Below, piece by piece: positions 1 to 37,334 of a DNA stretch of 64,000 nucleotides; the first letter of the stretch is position 1; every line of letters starts with the position of its first letter. The DNA is from Sycon ciliatum (taxonomy: Eukaryota; Porifera; Calcarea; Leucosolenida; Sycettidae). Location: contig NC_088650.1 of the NCBI RefSeq assembly GCF_964019385.1, forward strand, positions 26,133,766-26,197,765, read 5' to 3'. The notes beneath the pieces were generated by a model, which was given only the letters and a program-made list of their open reading frames with translations, was not told the DNA's origin and did no database searches. A program made the position numbers and the translations under genes.

Positions 1-305
1 CGTCCTTTCGTGGCCGCCTTGTGGAGGTGGATTCCTGTCTGTAGGTCATACGACACGGACCTTGTACAAACATTGCACATTGTGCAGTCAATCCATACCC
101 AGTTTACCTTCGAGCTCCACATAAAAGCATACCAAGTGTGACCTTAGTACACGAAGGTTCTCACATCGTACAAACTTAGTAGCACTCGGCCATACGATTT
201 TCCTTTCTCTGGCTGTAAAATCAAGGTGGGGCGCTCTCGCGAGACGGGGCGCTCTGGCGGTACTTTACGGTACACTATTACAATAATATTCCTTTCTTCC
301 TATAG

Positions 306-937
306 TAGGGATATCAGCGAACGCACTGCGCAGCCCATCTGCGCAGGTCAGCCTGGCCCATCTACGCGCGGCCGATAAGAAAACTCATGAACACTTTCAT
401 TTTTTTTGCAAACTAAATCGTGCGAAGAAGCACGGAATGGCTGAAAACTAGGCTGAGGAATAGTAGCATCCAGAGACTCTCAAACAAATTCATGGTCCAT
501 CGCTTCTGGCAATGGCAGCGAAGACATCAGGGAGCTGATTGCAGCAACTCTCAACCAAGCGCGATGCTGGTTACTCACCAGGGCAGGGCACTTCCATCGC
601 GCAAGAAATGGCCGCGAGCGAGAAATGGAAGTCCGATTTTGGAACGATCCAACCAGGGAAATTCCTTGAAAATTGGCCTGAACACCTCTCATACTGGTGT
701 TTCACGATGTGCAAACTTTCAGAGAAATCGACCGGGGAGAACGTGGTGAGTTCGTGGGTCCTCGAGTATCGCGTATGATTTGAATGGTCGCGGGGACAGA
801 AGAACAGTGATTTTACGACTCTCAGTGGTGCAAACAGACCGCGGCCATGTTTTCTCTGTCGGCCGCGATCACGTTCAAAAAATCGATGACGCAATGCATG
901 CGCAGAGGCCTGAGCAGTGCGTTCGCTGACATCCCTA
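306..937. mobile_element. Non-autonomous DNA transposon (MITE), ~632 bp
   Basis: The two ends are inverted copies of each other. The left end TAGGGATATCAGCGAACGCA (306-325) matches the reverse complement of 918-937 with one difference, and the match runs to 329/914. A weaker inverted match continues inward: GCGGCCGATAAGAAAAC near 367 against a copy near 840-865. Open frames inside are short and mutually overlapping, and I recognise no transposase. No clear target-site duplication is visible, so the superfamily is left open. Confidence 0.8.
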
Positions 938-1510
938 GCAAAGCAAAAACAGTTTTAGGTATGCTATGTCGTGATAAATCTATTATTGCCCTCATAATCG
1001 TGCAATAATAGATACATATTAGCAGAATATAGAATATTCGTTCGTTCGTCGAAGCAATATTCGAGAGAATATTCGTTCGAAGAAAACACCATTCGTTGCA
1101 TCACTAGACTAATTTCTTTGCCTGTTCATTGATATTGCGCAGGACTTGGCTTGGGCTGGAGAGCCGAGACTCGACCTTGGCAGCAGCAGCAGGCGGTGAC
1201 GTAGTCATGTCTGCTCTGTGCCTGAGGGCGCAGGAATACAAAGCGCGAGATTTGTTGTCTTTTGTCACGCTAGTACATGTGAAGGGCTCCAATTCGAAAC
1301 GCGATAAAAGTCACTGATGCAGACTGAAAAAGAAAGAATGAAAAATGCACTTCCTGAAATTTCCACAGTTTCCTGTGTGATGTGTTAAAAATTACTGAAG
1401 ATGAACAGAACTGAACAGCACGAATACGGCAATGGGTGGGGGTGATTGTTGAATGCAGTTGACTAAGAAAGAAGAACGTTGTTTGCTTATTCTGACCATA
1501 TCGACGGCTA

Positions 1511-1794
1511 GCAAGAGTACATAACCCCCCAGAGTGTGCAACGCCTGATCCAGCTCTGCATAGGGTCTTGGTCGAGCGTAATCGCATCTTTGCGTCATAA
1601 TACCGTACACATCTGAGGGGAACCCGGGAAGTTGCGGGGACTCTCGGATCAAAAATACCGGTGCCCTGCCTCGAGACCGGCCTTGCGCTGGTGTGGAGTG
1701 TATGCATGACATCAGAAGATCCGACTATGCTCGATCAAGACCCTATGTAGAGCTGGATCAGGCGTTGCACACGCTGGGGGTTATGTACTCTTGC
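1511..1794. mobile_element. MITE with 5-bp target duplication, copy 1 of 3
   Basis: The terminal inverted repeats are about 65 bp long and begin GCAAGAGTACATAACCCCC. The 5-bp duplication GGCTA lies at 1506-1510 and 1795-1799. The termini share CAAGAG and GTGTGCAAC with the elements at 7966 and 61353, so the three form one family. No coding capacity is seen. Confidence 0.85.
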
Positions 1795-2003
1795 GGCTAG
1801 CAATGTGCGCAGCAGAGGCAACTACAGCGTAGCACCGTACAGGCAGTTGGAGCAGCAGCAGCAGCAGCAGCAGAATGTTTGGATTGTACCGTTGTTGCTA
1901 CACTCTGCTTTCAGGTATTGGACAGGTATGGGCTGGGTAACATGTGCAACTACTTATCAATGTTATTAGTGCTGTGTTTTTTAACTATATACACTGAAGA
2001 AAC

Positions 2004-2005
<2 letters not shown>

Positions 2006-2079
<74 letters not shown>

Positions 2080-2147
2080 ATGTACGTGTGTGTGTACGTG
2101 TGCGCGCGTGTACGTGTGTGTGTGTGTGTGTGTGTACGTGCGTGTAC

Positions 2148-2178
<31 letters not shown>

Positions 2179-2205
2179 TGCATGTGCGTGTGTGCGTGTG
2201 CGTAA
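2006..2205. repeat. (TG)n microsatellite with CATG/TACG interruptions
   Basis: This long TG tract on the + strand ends 16 bases before the UBR5 exon at 2222, so it lies just upstream of that 3' splice site in the sense orientation. Frames open through it are artefacts of the dinucleotide repeat. Confidence 0.97.
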
Positions 2206-2221
2206 CTCTGCCAACTCTCAG

Positions 2222-2880
2222 GGGAGAAGACTTCCATAGAGCGGACTTATGAGATAAGGAAGTGGTTCTGGTCCATTTTGAGAAGTATGACATCTGCACA
2301 GCTGGCGGAGCTGGTAAGGGCTAGATGTCAGGGGCATATTCCTGTGTTTGTTTTCGTCCGTGTGGAATGTTTCTGGCACTCTGTACACCAAGCCATAACA
2401 GCTACCAAGCAATGCACTCGAACAAAGTTAACAATGAATGAAAGAACAACGACTGAAACTCCTACGCACTCTGTACGTGTCCAGAGCTTGATATGTTGCA
2501 AGTCACATACAGACATGTACACACACACACACACGCACACATACACACATACACACACACACAGACACACACACACACACAGACACACACACACATACAC
2601 ATACACGTCACTGCACAAGTGTACGAGGACAGTGACAGTGCACTTTATACGAGCCGCAGCACCCTCTACTCATCCTCCTCTATTCACATCATTGGTATGC
2701 TGATTCTGGTCACTGGTGAGTACGGATTTTGTCCGAAGTGCGACGAAATCTGTACTTATTTGCAGGTTAGCTGTGATCACAGGCTGATACTAGTAGGTGT
2801 TGTGGTGATTCTTGAACTATGCCAAGGTGGTAACAGCTGGCCGGTGTGTATGGCGCATGATGCAAAGCCAACCGCACAGA

Positions 2881-2967
<87 letters not shown>

Positions 2968-3336
2968 AATGTGTGTGTGTGGAATGTGTGTATGGCACAT
3001 GATGCAAAGCAAACTGCACAGAAGTGTGTGAATGCACGTGTGTATTATAACCCATTTCGTTTGTCCTGCTGCTGCTGCTGCTGCCGCCGCCACTGCCTCT
3101 GCTGCCTTGCTTGTTCTGTGCACATACAGATGTACTTCTGGACATCTAGTCCTGCCATGCCGACTGCAATGGACGGCAAAGTGGCCAGCATTGTGTTCCG
3201 ACCACCAGACCACAACCGATTGCCCACAGCTAACACCTGCATCTCTCGTCTGTACATTCCTCTGTACCGCTCCAAGCAGGTACTGCGTGCACGCCTGCTC
3301 ATGGCGATAAAGACGAGAGAATTTGGCTTTGTGTGA
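2222..3336 (+). CDS. UBR5: E3 ubiquitin ligase UBR5, C-terminal end of HECT domain (partial)
   Basis: Two exons encode the last 98 residues of a UBR5-type HECT ligase, which moves ubiquitin from E2 to a catalytic cysteine and then to substrate. Exon 2222-2313 starts with two bases of a split codon after ..ctctcag and encodes a stretch containing [19 protein letters not shown]. It ends at a GTAAGG donor in phase 0. Exon 3130-3336 follows CACATACAG, opens [13 protein letters not shown], carries the catalytic cysteine in LPTANTC (codon 3238-3240) and ends [14 protein letters not shown]. The FWTSSP motif, [10 protein letters not shown] and the terminal FGFV are characteristic of UBR5 among HECT proteins. 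Earlier exons should lie upstream in 1-2000 or outside the window. I could not place one, although a single-base phase at the preceding exon end is required. The intron 2314-3129 holds CA and TG microsatellites. Confidence 0.92.
2516..2606. repeat. (CA)n microsatellite
   Basis: Imperfect CA repeat in the last UBR5 intron. Confidence 0.95.
2884..2967. repeat. (TG)n microsatellite
   Basis: Long pure TG tract in the last UBR5 intron. It is followed by two near-copies of a 'TGGAATGTGTGTGTG' segment, and GTATGGCACATGATGCAAAGC (2848 and 2991) occurs on both sides, so the tract sits between a short direct duplication. Confidence 0.95.
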
Positions 3337-3681
3337 GTCACTCTGTTTTTTTGCTCCAAGTGTCTCGCATGCGTGATATATTTTTTGTAGTCATTGGCTG
3401 ATGCCAGTCTTGTGGCTGCGGATTCAGAGCTATGTTGTTGTATCAGTCATGCGCCTCCCCGGTCGTCTGTATCACTAATTCTGTGCGTGACGGCTGTGCA
3501 TTGCTCGTCTGTATATAACTGTGAAAGTGCTATCAGCTCCTACCTGCTGCTGCTGTGTGTGTGTGCCTACTCCTGCGCTGTGTGTACTGGCTCTGAATAT
3601 AATCATTGTACTGCTGTCTGCCGCTGCTGTAAAATACACCACTGGGTCGCCAGCGCACGCCCATACCCATACCGCCGCCTC

Positions 3682-3880
3682 CTTTGTGTTGGCTGTCTTT
3701 TTGCCTTTGTGTTGCCTGTCTTTTTGCCTTTGTGTTGGCTGTCTTTTTGCCTTTGTGTTGGCTGTCTTTTTGCCTTTGTGTTGGCTGTCTTTTTGCCTTT
3801 GTGTTGGCTGTCTTTTTGCCTTTGTGTTGGCTGTCTTTTTGCCTTTGTGTTGGCTGTCTTTTTGCCTTTGTGTTGCCTGT
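3682..3880. repeat. 23-bp minisatellite, ~8 copies
   Basis: Tandem copies of CTTTTTGCCTTTGTGTTGGC plus TGT, nearly identical to each other. The unit is not a multiple of three, so the open frames across it are frame-cycling artefacts. Confidence 0.95.
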
Positions 3881-3937
3881 CCTACTGCTGCTCCTGCTCT
3901 TGAGTCGTGTCCACTGCTGCTTGTGTACATACTGTGC

Positions 3938-4039
<102 letters not shown>

Positions 4040-4329
4040 TGCTCGTAGTTTCTCCTTTTGTATTCTGGTGCTGTTTTTTGTGCTCTGCTTGTGTACGTAG
4101 CAGCATCTGTAACCAGTCCCCCATTTTCAGACATACTCCTCCTCTCACTGCATGCTCATGCTATCTCGCCCTATGCTCACAGTTAATAGCTGATTTCCAG
4201 TTTGCGGTATCATGCATTGCTAACTGGGCTTTTTATGTGCCCGCTGTTTTCCACGTGAAATTGTCTTTTAAAGTTGCCAAGGCAAGTCATTTAAACTCAT
4301 GTTGCTCTTTTGTAACTTGAATGTGTGTG

Positions 4330-4506
4330 CGTGCATGATGGGGGTGCGTGCATGATGGGGGGTGCGGGGGGGGGGGGGGGGGTGCGTGCATGATGGGGGG
4401 GGGGGGGGGGGTGATGGAATGATTGAGAGTGCAAGGTTGGGTCGATGGAATGACTGAGAGTGCTCAAGGTTGGGTCGATGGAATGACTGAGAGTGCTCAA
4501 AAGTGG
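4330..4506. repeat. G-run block and ~30-bp tandem repeat
   Basis: Three GCATGATGGGG units carry G runs of up to about 17. They are followed by nearly three copies of GGTTGGGTCGATGGAATGAC plus TGAGAGTGCTCAA. The G runs could form quadruplexes on the + strand. Confidence 0.85.
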
Positions 4507-4691
4507 GAGCTATCCACCACTCTTCAAGTGTTTGCTTGGTAGACCTGTAACTGTTAGTACTACCAAGAGTACTCTTGGTACTACAGTACATGATACAGCC
4601 CTAGGCCCTACTCCCCTAGTACTAGTAGTAGTACAGTGCTAGTGTACTGTCCTTGTACATGATACAGCCCTAGGCCCTACTCCCCTGGCTA

Positions 4692-5086
4692 CAGTCCATT
4701 CATAAAAAGATGGGCTCTGGCTCTGGCGAGCTCCCGTATTTGGCGGTTTTTCGTGATTTCATCGTACACAGTGCAGTGCTGTGAACTTTGAAATTTGAAA
4801 AAGGGTCCAAAAAGGGTGCCTGAACTGGGGTTCGAACCGCAGAATGCACTGTTGCCAGGCGGGGTCAAACGGCCTGGATTTTGATGGTTTTCCCAATTCT
4901 GTGCTTTTGGGGCAAAACCTGGCCGAAATCCTATTCTTGCTATGGCTTGCTTTTTGGCCAAAAAAACTTCAGAAACATAATTGGAAGAGGATTCCATAGG
5001 GGATTGCCAAAAAAATTCTAAAAAAACTCAAAGTTTGACCCATTTATGGCCAAAAGCTAGAAGTTCATTTTTTTCTGAATGGACTG
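4692..5086. mobile_element. pogo/Tigger-like MITE, 395 bp
   Basis: The ends CAGTCCATTCA and TGAATGGACTG are inverted repeats flanked by TA on both sides (4690-4691, 5087-5088), the usual target duplication of the Tc1/mariner/pogo group. A 102-codon antisense frame inside resembles no transposase I know. Confidence 0.75.
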
Positions 5087-7588
5087 TAGTAGTACAGTGC
5101 TAGCGTACTCACTGTACTGTCCTTGTACATGACTGTGTACCGGTATTCAGTTTCACCAAGCAATGCAAGGTCATACCGGTAATACTATTAGGTTAAAACT
5201 CAGACTGTTAGACTTTTAAAAATTAAAGAGGAGACTCTCTGTGAGGAGAGGTGATGTCCGAGCAGGTTAGGAGTGGCCTTACTCGCATATGCTATGAGTG
5301 GCCCAGTGTCAGTTCATTCCTCCTGGCTGCCTGGGGATAAAGACTCTCAGCTTCTCATCCTTTGGCCCAGGTTTTTAGTGACGCCCTCAGTTCCCCTGTC
5401 ACCTGGTCACTAGTGTACCGGGCACTAGTGCACCACTTTTGTAGTGGCATGACAGAGAGGGTTAACCGATTCGCTACTTCTTCATTTTTTTGTACTGACA
5501 GATGACCATGATGACTGTCTTCACTATGACCATTCGCACTCAGTGTCGTTGTGTACGACCACGAGTCTTGTTTGGGCTGCCTGAGTAAATCATTGTAGTC
5601 TTTTTGTAGTCTACCGAATCGATCTACTCCTACAAGTACAAATAAGCTACAAACGGTCAGAGCTAGAGCAGCAGAGGACTGAGGAGTCGAGTTGGTCTAC
5701 GACTCTACGAGTATGGCCTGGCTGTGGAGTATGGTGTGTGCGGCGGCCAGTGCTTGGTTGCGGTAGTCATGGCATCGTCATGAACAACGCGCGCGCGTAT
5801 CATAGTATCATAGCAAATGCGTGCTCTGTTCAGTGCACAAGTGGGGGTGGAACACCCGAAGCTGTGAGACTGGACATGGAGTCATGACCACTGGCACTGG
5901 CACTGACTGAGCGTTGCTTTGTCATTACCAGATTACTAGCTTCGATAATGCTCGGAGAAGATTCGAAAATATCTTCCTGCTCGTCCAGCCGCAAAGCGTG
6001 GGGCTTCACAAGCAGATGAGTGGAATCGCCGACGTGGTATCAGGCGTGCAACGGCTAACACTGACAGCTATATTTGACTTTTTAGCTGGACTTTGAATGG
6101 GCCCAACAGTAACAGCATTGGCACCCGGTGACCGTGGTGACACTACAAATTTTGTAACTAACTGACTAAAGCGGGATTCATGTCAGTTTAGACACAGTTT
6201 TGTCGGCAGCCTCGGGCTTGGTCGAATTCGTTACTCTCTAGCATTACAGGTATCGGCAGCAGGTAGCAGGCTAGGCTATCCGATAGAGTATCGACACCTG
6301 AGCGGACAATAATAATATTATTATTTTGGCACTTGACTTTTCACTGCACTGGTGTTACTTATTTATTAGAAGGCTGTTTTATTTTATTGCCCTTTCGCGC
6401 TGTCGGGCTATGTGCGTTGTGCAAGCCAAGCTAAACAAGACTTGGTACACACTACAAGCTGGAGTTACTGCTGTTGAGAAGTAAGTTATTGCAGTAGCGC
6501 ATCACTATCAGGCTCTAGATTCACACGCTGTCAGGAGTACGTACCTCTACGAAGAAAGAAGGGAGTCGAGCAACTACTACTACTACTAGTAGCCTCATTG
6601 CATCAGTCAGTCGTTTGGTATCTTTGCGGCCACGCCGAGTCCCGGCCCATTCTCCGGGCCGAATGTAACACTATCGGTCGGGAGCGTGCTCAGCGGATAC
6701 ACACAGCCACACACTGGCGCAGCGACTGAAGTCCTCAGCATCGTTGATGAGGTTAGTGATATTCGGAGTAGCGAATCAGTCCCCCTGGCCTGGTTAACCT
6801 TCCTTGTCCATGAGCGCGTGTGTGGTGCTGCTGGAACAGTTACTGCGAGCTAGGCTATCCAGTATACTGTATAGGGTGCTTGCGACCCAGTACAGTCAGT
6901 GTGTGGGGGTAAAACACCCAAATAGCGACCAACTACGTGTTGCACATGCTCAGATGATAAAATCAAAATGGCTAGACCCTGTTGCCTGCTGAGCAGTTCC
7001 AGTCAGAGAGTCTGAGAGACACATCCAGCTCGCACGCTGCATGCTGCACCAGACAAAACAAGAGTTCTGCATGTTGGTGTGACCTGTTAGACTGATCACG
7101 AATACTACAGTGGTAAACAACCCGCAGAGGTACATACTCATTGCACACGTATGCAGAGTTGTTGGTCGGCTGCCATGATGATCCACGTACGGGGTGAAAA
7201 CGGGAGCAGCGGAAACGGGAAACGTAGACGTGGTAGGGAGAGGGGGTATGCAACTAAAACGGGTGAACGTGCACATCTCTCCCAGTCTTTTCCCAAGTGA
7301 CCTAGTACGTGTGCTTAAATTTTCAAATTTCTCCAAATATGTGACCAAGTGTACGGGGCGGGGCCGGCACGAACTCTGACTGTGTGATGACATGACCACC
7401 CGTTTTGGATGTTTCACCGTAGCTAGATGTAGACGCAAACGGGAGTTGGGGAACGTAGTGTGATGACGGACCGTTACTGTTCGGACTTAAACATGATCAT
7501 TCGACACTGCTATTGGTACAACGTGAATATACAAAACACCCGGAGATTGACTAGAATGTCTTTTTTGCTTTTACTATGTGCATGTGAG

Positions 7589-7590
<2 letters not shown>

Positions 7591-7650
<60 letters not shown>

Positions 7651-7815
7651 CTGTCTGTTTGTCTGGCCGTTTGTCTGCCTGTGTGTGTGTCTGTCTGTCT
7701 ATCTGTCTGTCCGTCTGTTTGTGTGTGTGTGTGTGTCTGTCTGTCTGTCTGTCTGTCTGTCGTCTGTTTGTGTGTGTGTGCATGCATCTGTCTGTCTGAC
7801 GGTCTGTCTGTGTGA
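7591..7815. repeat. (TG)n / (TCTG)n microsatellite
   Basis: A pure TG tract changes into TCTG repeats. It ends shortly before a good acceptor (..actgtttcag at 7832) that may open a 5' UTR exon of the ERICH3-like gene. Confidence 0.95.
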
Positions 7816-7832
7816 CTATGTGACTGTTTCAG

Positions 7833-7910
7833 GGGATATCTCAGATAAATCAAAGTTGATTACCACGGGCGAAGGGACAGCCGGACTCGTCTTCTCTTGT
7901 CGTGCTCACA
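7833..7910 (+). promoter_or_regulatory. Putative 5' UTR exon part of the ERICH3-like gene
   Basis: A strong acceptor (GACTGTTTCAG ending 7832) lies 78 bases before the proposed ATG at 7911. The ATG has a plausible context (CTCACAATGG), and the coding part of this exon is only 26 bases before the GTATGT donor. A TG/TCTG tract precedes the acceptor. The transcription start was not found. Confidence 0.45.
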
Positions 7911-33538
<25,628 letters not shown>

Positions 33539-33816
33539 CCTTGCACACATCTGCTCTTCTTCCGCTCTCCCAGGCTAGAATTAAAATGTATGTACACAAC
33601 TAATTTGGGATGTTTTATCATGGTCACCGTACGGGTTATACCCAGCCGTGTGAGTTGTGTAGAATTTTAAATGTTACTCCTACAGGCAAAGTTTTTTTCC
33701 CAGATGTACTTACAGACTGTGTTCCGTCTCTCTATTGTCCAAGTATTGCAGAAGTCTTGGGTATTCGGTTAGCTATCTGCGCTTCCCCAATATTGCTGCT
33801 GCTGCTGCTGCTGCTG

Positions 33817-36800
33817 CTATGTACCATTGCTGATCTTAAGCATTCGCATTAGTGTTGAGATACGCGACGGGCTCGTGTCACGGGATGCTGATACGTGCGC
33901 CGGGGGCTTACTGCGACGATTGTGTCCGGGAGTAGCGTTCAGACAGGCAACTGGGTTCGACTGGCTCTTCGGAACATTCTTGTCATTTGCGGACGAGTCT
34001 GAACTGAACATTCGGCCCAAGCCCATCCGCGCCATAGGGCCCCGTCGCGGTGCCGTCTGCCCTTGAAAACTTGATGGTAGGTCTCCACAGCTGTCCAACG
34101 AATCTTCATCGTCGGACGCCCGGCGCCGTTTCGGTGCACTGTCTACACGCCGCGCTGTCCCCTTTCGCTGGACCGTGGCCCGGAAAGTAATGTCGGACGC
34201 ACTCCGCGACTTCTTCACCATCGGGTGCGATTCCTCTTCCTGCGTTGGAGACTTGAGCCGCATGGTGCCCTTGCGCTCGCAGGTTTTGCGAAACTTCATG
34301 CTATCTTCTGGTTCTAGAAGAGCGTCATCAAAACTGCCAGTTCCACTGCATGAAGACACAGTCAGAACGAAGAGGAGGCTAGTCATTACCTATGCGTTAA
34401 GCCATGTGTTATGAGGTTATGGGAAGTGGGTGGAATGATGCATGCTCAACCTAAGATTACAGGTAGTGAAAGGCAGTACCACGAACTCTCTTGTGCTGAC
34501 CATCAACCATTTTCTACGAAAAATCCAGAGATGTGTGGAAAACCGATTGCCAAAGCGTGTTACTACCCGTTTCTGCCAAGAATTTTCAGATTTTCCTCTC
34601 CTGCTGAATTTTCCGGCTTGTTTCTCCTTCTACAAGCGGAAACGACGAGAGTTCAGCCATCAGCAAGCCAAGAAGAATAAAACACTTGCTGAACTCTGAT
34701 TGGCTGAGGGCAGTTGACCAATCATTTCAGGTGTGAAGTTCAGAGCCAGGATAGGCTATAGAAATTTTAGATTTTCTTCTTGCCACGCAAGGCTTTGTCA
34801 GCTAGTTTTTCAAGTCAGTGTGGATGCATCCGCAGTGGAAACATACGAGGCTAAGTGAGGCCAAATTGCAGTACACGCGAGTGCATCCCGCCCACACTCA
34901 CATACACCCACCCACACTTGTACCGCAGTGGAAACACACGAGGCTAAGTGAGGCCAAATTGCAGTACACATGAGTGCATCCCGCTCACACTCACATACAC
35001 CCACCCACACTTGTACCGCAGTGGAAACATACGAGGCTAAGTGAGGCCAAATTTTAGATTTTCTTCTTGCCCAAAAGGCTTTGTCAGCTAGTTTTTCAAG
35101 TCAGTGTGGATGCATCCGCAGTGGAAACATACGAGGCTAAATGAAGCCAAATTGCAGTACACGCGAGTGCATACCGCCCACACACTTGTACCGCAGGGGA
35201 AACACACGAGGCTAAGTGAGGCCAAATTGCAATACCCGTGAGTGCATCCCGCCCACACTCACATACACCCACCCACACTTGTACCGCAGTGGAAACACAC
35301 GAGGCTAAGTGAGGCCAAATTGCAATACCCGTGAGTGCATCCCGCCCACACTCACATACACCCACCCACACTTGTACTGCAGTGGAAACACACGAGGCTA
35401 AGTGAGGCCAAATTGCAATACCCGTGAGTGCATCCCGCCCACACTCACATACACCCACCCACACTTGTACCGCAGTGGAAACACACGAGGCTAAGTGAGG
35501 CCAAATTGCAATACCCGTGAGTGCATCCCGCCCACACTCACATACACCCACCCACACTTGTACCGCAGTTGAAACATACGAGGCTAAGTGAGGCCAAATT
35601 GCAATACCCGTGAGTGCATCCCGCCCACACTCACATACACTCACCCACACTTGTACTGCAGTGGAAACATACGAGGCTAAGTGAGGCCAAATTGCAATAC
35701 CTGTGAGTGCATCCCGCCCACACTCACATACACCCACCCACACTTGTACTGCAGTGGAAACATACGAGGCTAAGTGAGGCCAAATTGCAATACCCGTGAG
35801 TGCATCCTGCCCACACTCACATACACCCACCCACACTTGTACTGCAGTGGAAACACACGAGGCTAAGTGAGGCCAAATTGCAATACCCGTGAGTGCATCC
35901 CGCCCACACTCACATACACCCACCCACACTTGTACCGCAGTGGAAACACACGAGGCTAAGTGAGGCCAAATTGCAATACCCGTGAGTGCATCCCGCCCAC
36001 ACTCACATACACCCACCCACACTTGTACCGCAGTGGAAACACACGAGGCTAAGTGAGGCCAAATTGCAATACCCGTGAGTGCATCCCGCCCACACTCACA
36101 TACACCCACCCACACTTGTGGGAAACAGTGGAAACATACGAGGCTAAGTGAGGCCAAATTGAGTACACGTGAGTGCATCCCGCCCACACCTGTACTTGCT
36201 CACAGTCAGAAAATGGCCACGTGAGTCTCACGGGAGAGGGAAGAGAGAATCAAAAGGAATCATGGAAAGATGACTCGATTGGCTACAGTCAACTCAGCGA
36301 GTAACGACAATTTGCGAGTAATGGCAGAATTTCCATGACATACCACTAATGCTACTATACAATATATGGATTCACATACTTCAAGTACATTAAAATGGGA
36401 CATCGAAAGTTAGGAAACTTTGCCAGTAACATTAAGGACGTTTAGCAACGCGAAAGTTCGAAAGAAAATTCGAGTCTGGGAATGAGTACAGAAAAAAAGC
36501 TCGAAACTTCGAAAACTTGGAAGCGAAGTTGCAGTGATTTGCGAAAGTAACTTTCTCTTTTCTCGGTACGCATTTGACTACAGGGAGCAGTAATTTTACA
36601 GCCCCCTGCTTGAGACTGAGCTGCATATACGGTACGGTACTATAAGATTCAAATTACTTCGAGAAAAAGTCATTTCGCATTGCTAAACCTCACAAGTTTT
36701 CTTTTTCGGAATAGATTTTCGCGAAACATCATCACCACCAAAAGCGCGAATTTTCGCATTGCTAAACGTCCTTATTAACAACATTATTCTGGTGCCCGGC

Positions 36801-37255
36801 CTGGTGTGGTTACTCGCGGAGTTGACTGTATTGAATCGCCCAACGGCCGACGCCCCCTGAAATCGCCAAACTCTGGGTGGACTTGGACAATGATCCCACT
36901 TATGGGCTCACCACACCTCTGTAAGTGGGTGAGGACAGTAGAGGATGAGGTACAGAACGGATTTACAGCATCAGGGTATCCGTCCCGGGATCCAACTCAC
37001 TCACTCACACACACACCTCAGACATGCCCATGGCGGAAGCGATGATAGCGAAAAGCTATGTTAGACATATCAATTTGTGTTGGGATTACACCATTCAACA
37101 GCTTATAAGGCTGATGAATTGACCGCCACTATTTTCTAGCCTGGTATCCACCACACAGCTGATTGAAGTGGCTTTTTCTGGCCAGTGAATCCCTCTTTTT
37201 CATTTTTCATTTTTTTAATTATTATTTTTTTCACACACACACACACACACACACG

Positions 37256-37334
<79 letters not shown>

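Noticed and set aside
420..894. Open frames of 70-109 codons
   Set aside because: All lie inside the MITE 306-937, overlap on both strands and show no transposase motif.
1879..1950. Possible UBR5 exon before the TG tract
   Set aside because: The stretch after CTTTCAG reads VLDRYGLG and does not fit the HECT region expected before the exon at 2222, and its phase does not match.
35096..36187. 363-codon open frame on the minus strand
   Set aside because: It lies wholly in a 93-bp minisatellite whose unit length is divisible by three; there are no splice sites, no family similarity and no non-repeat portion.
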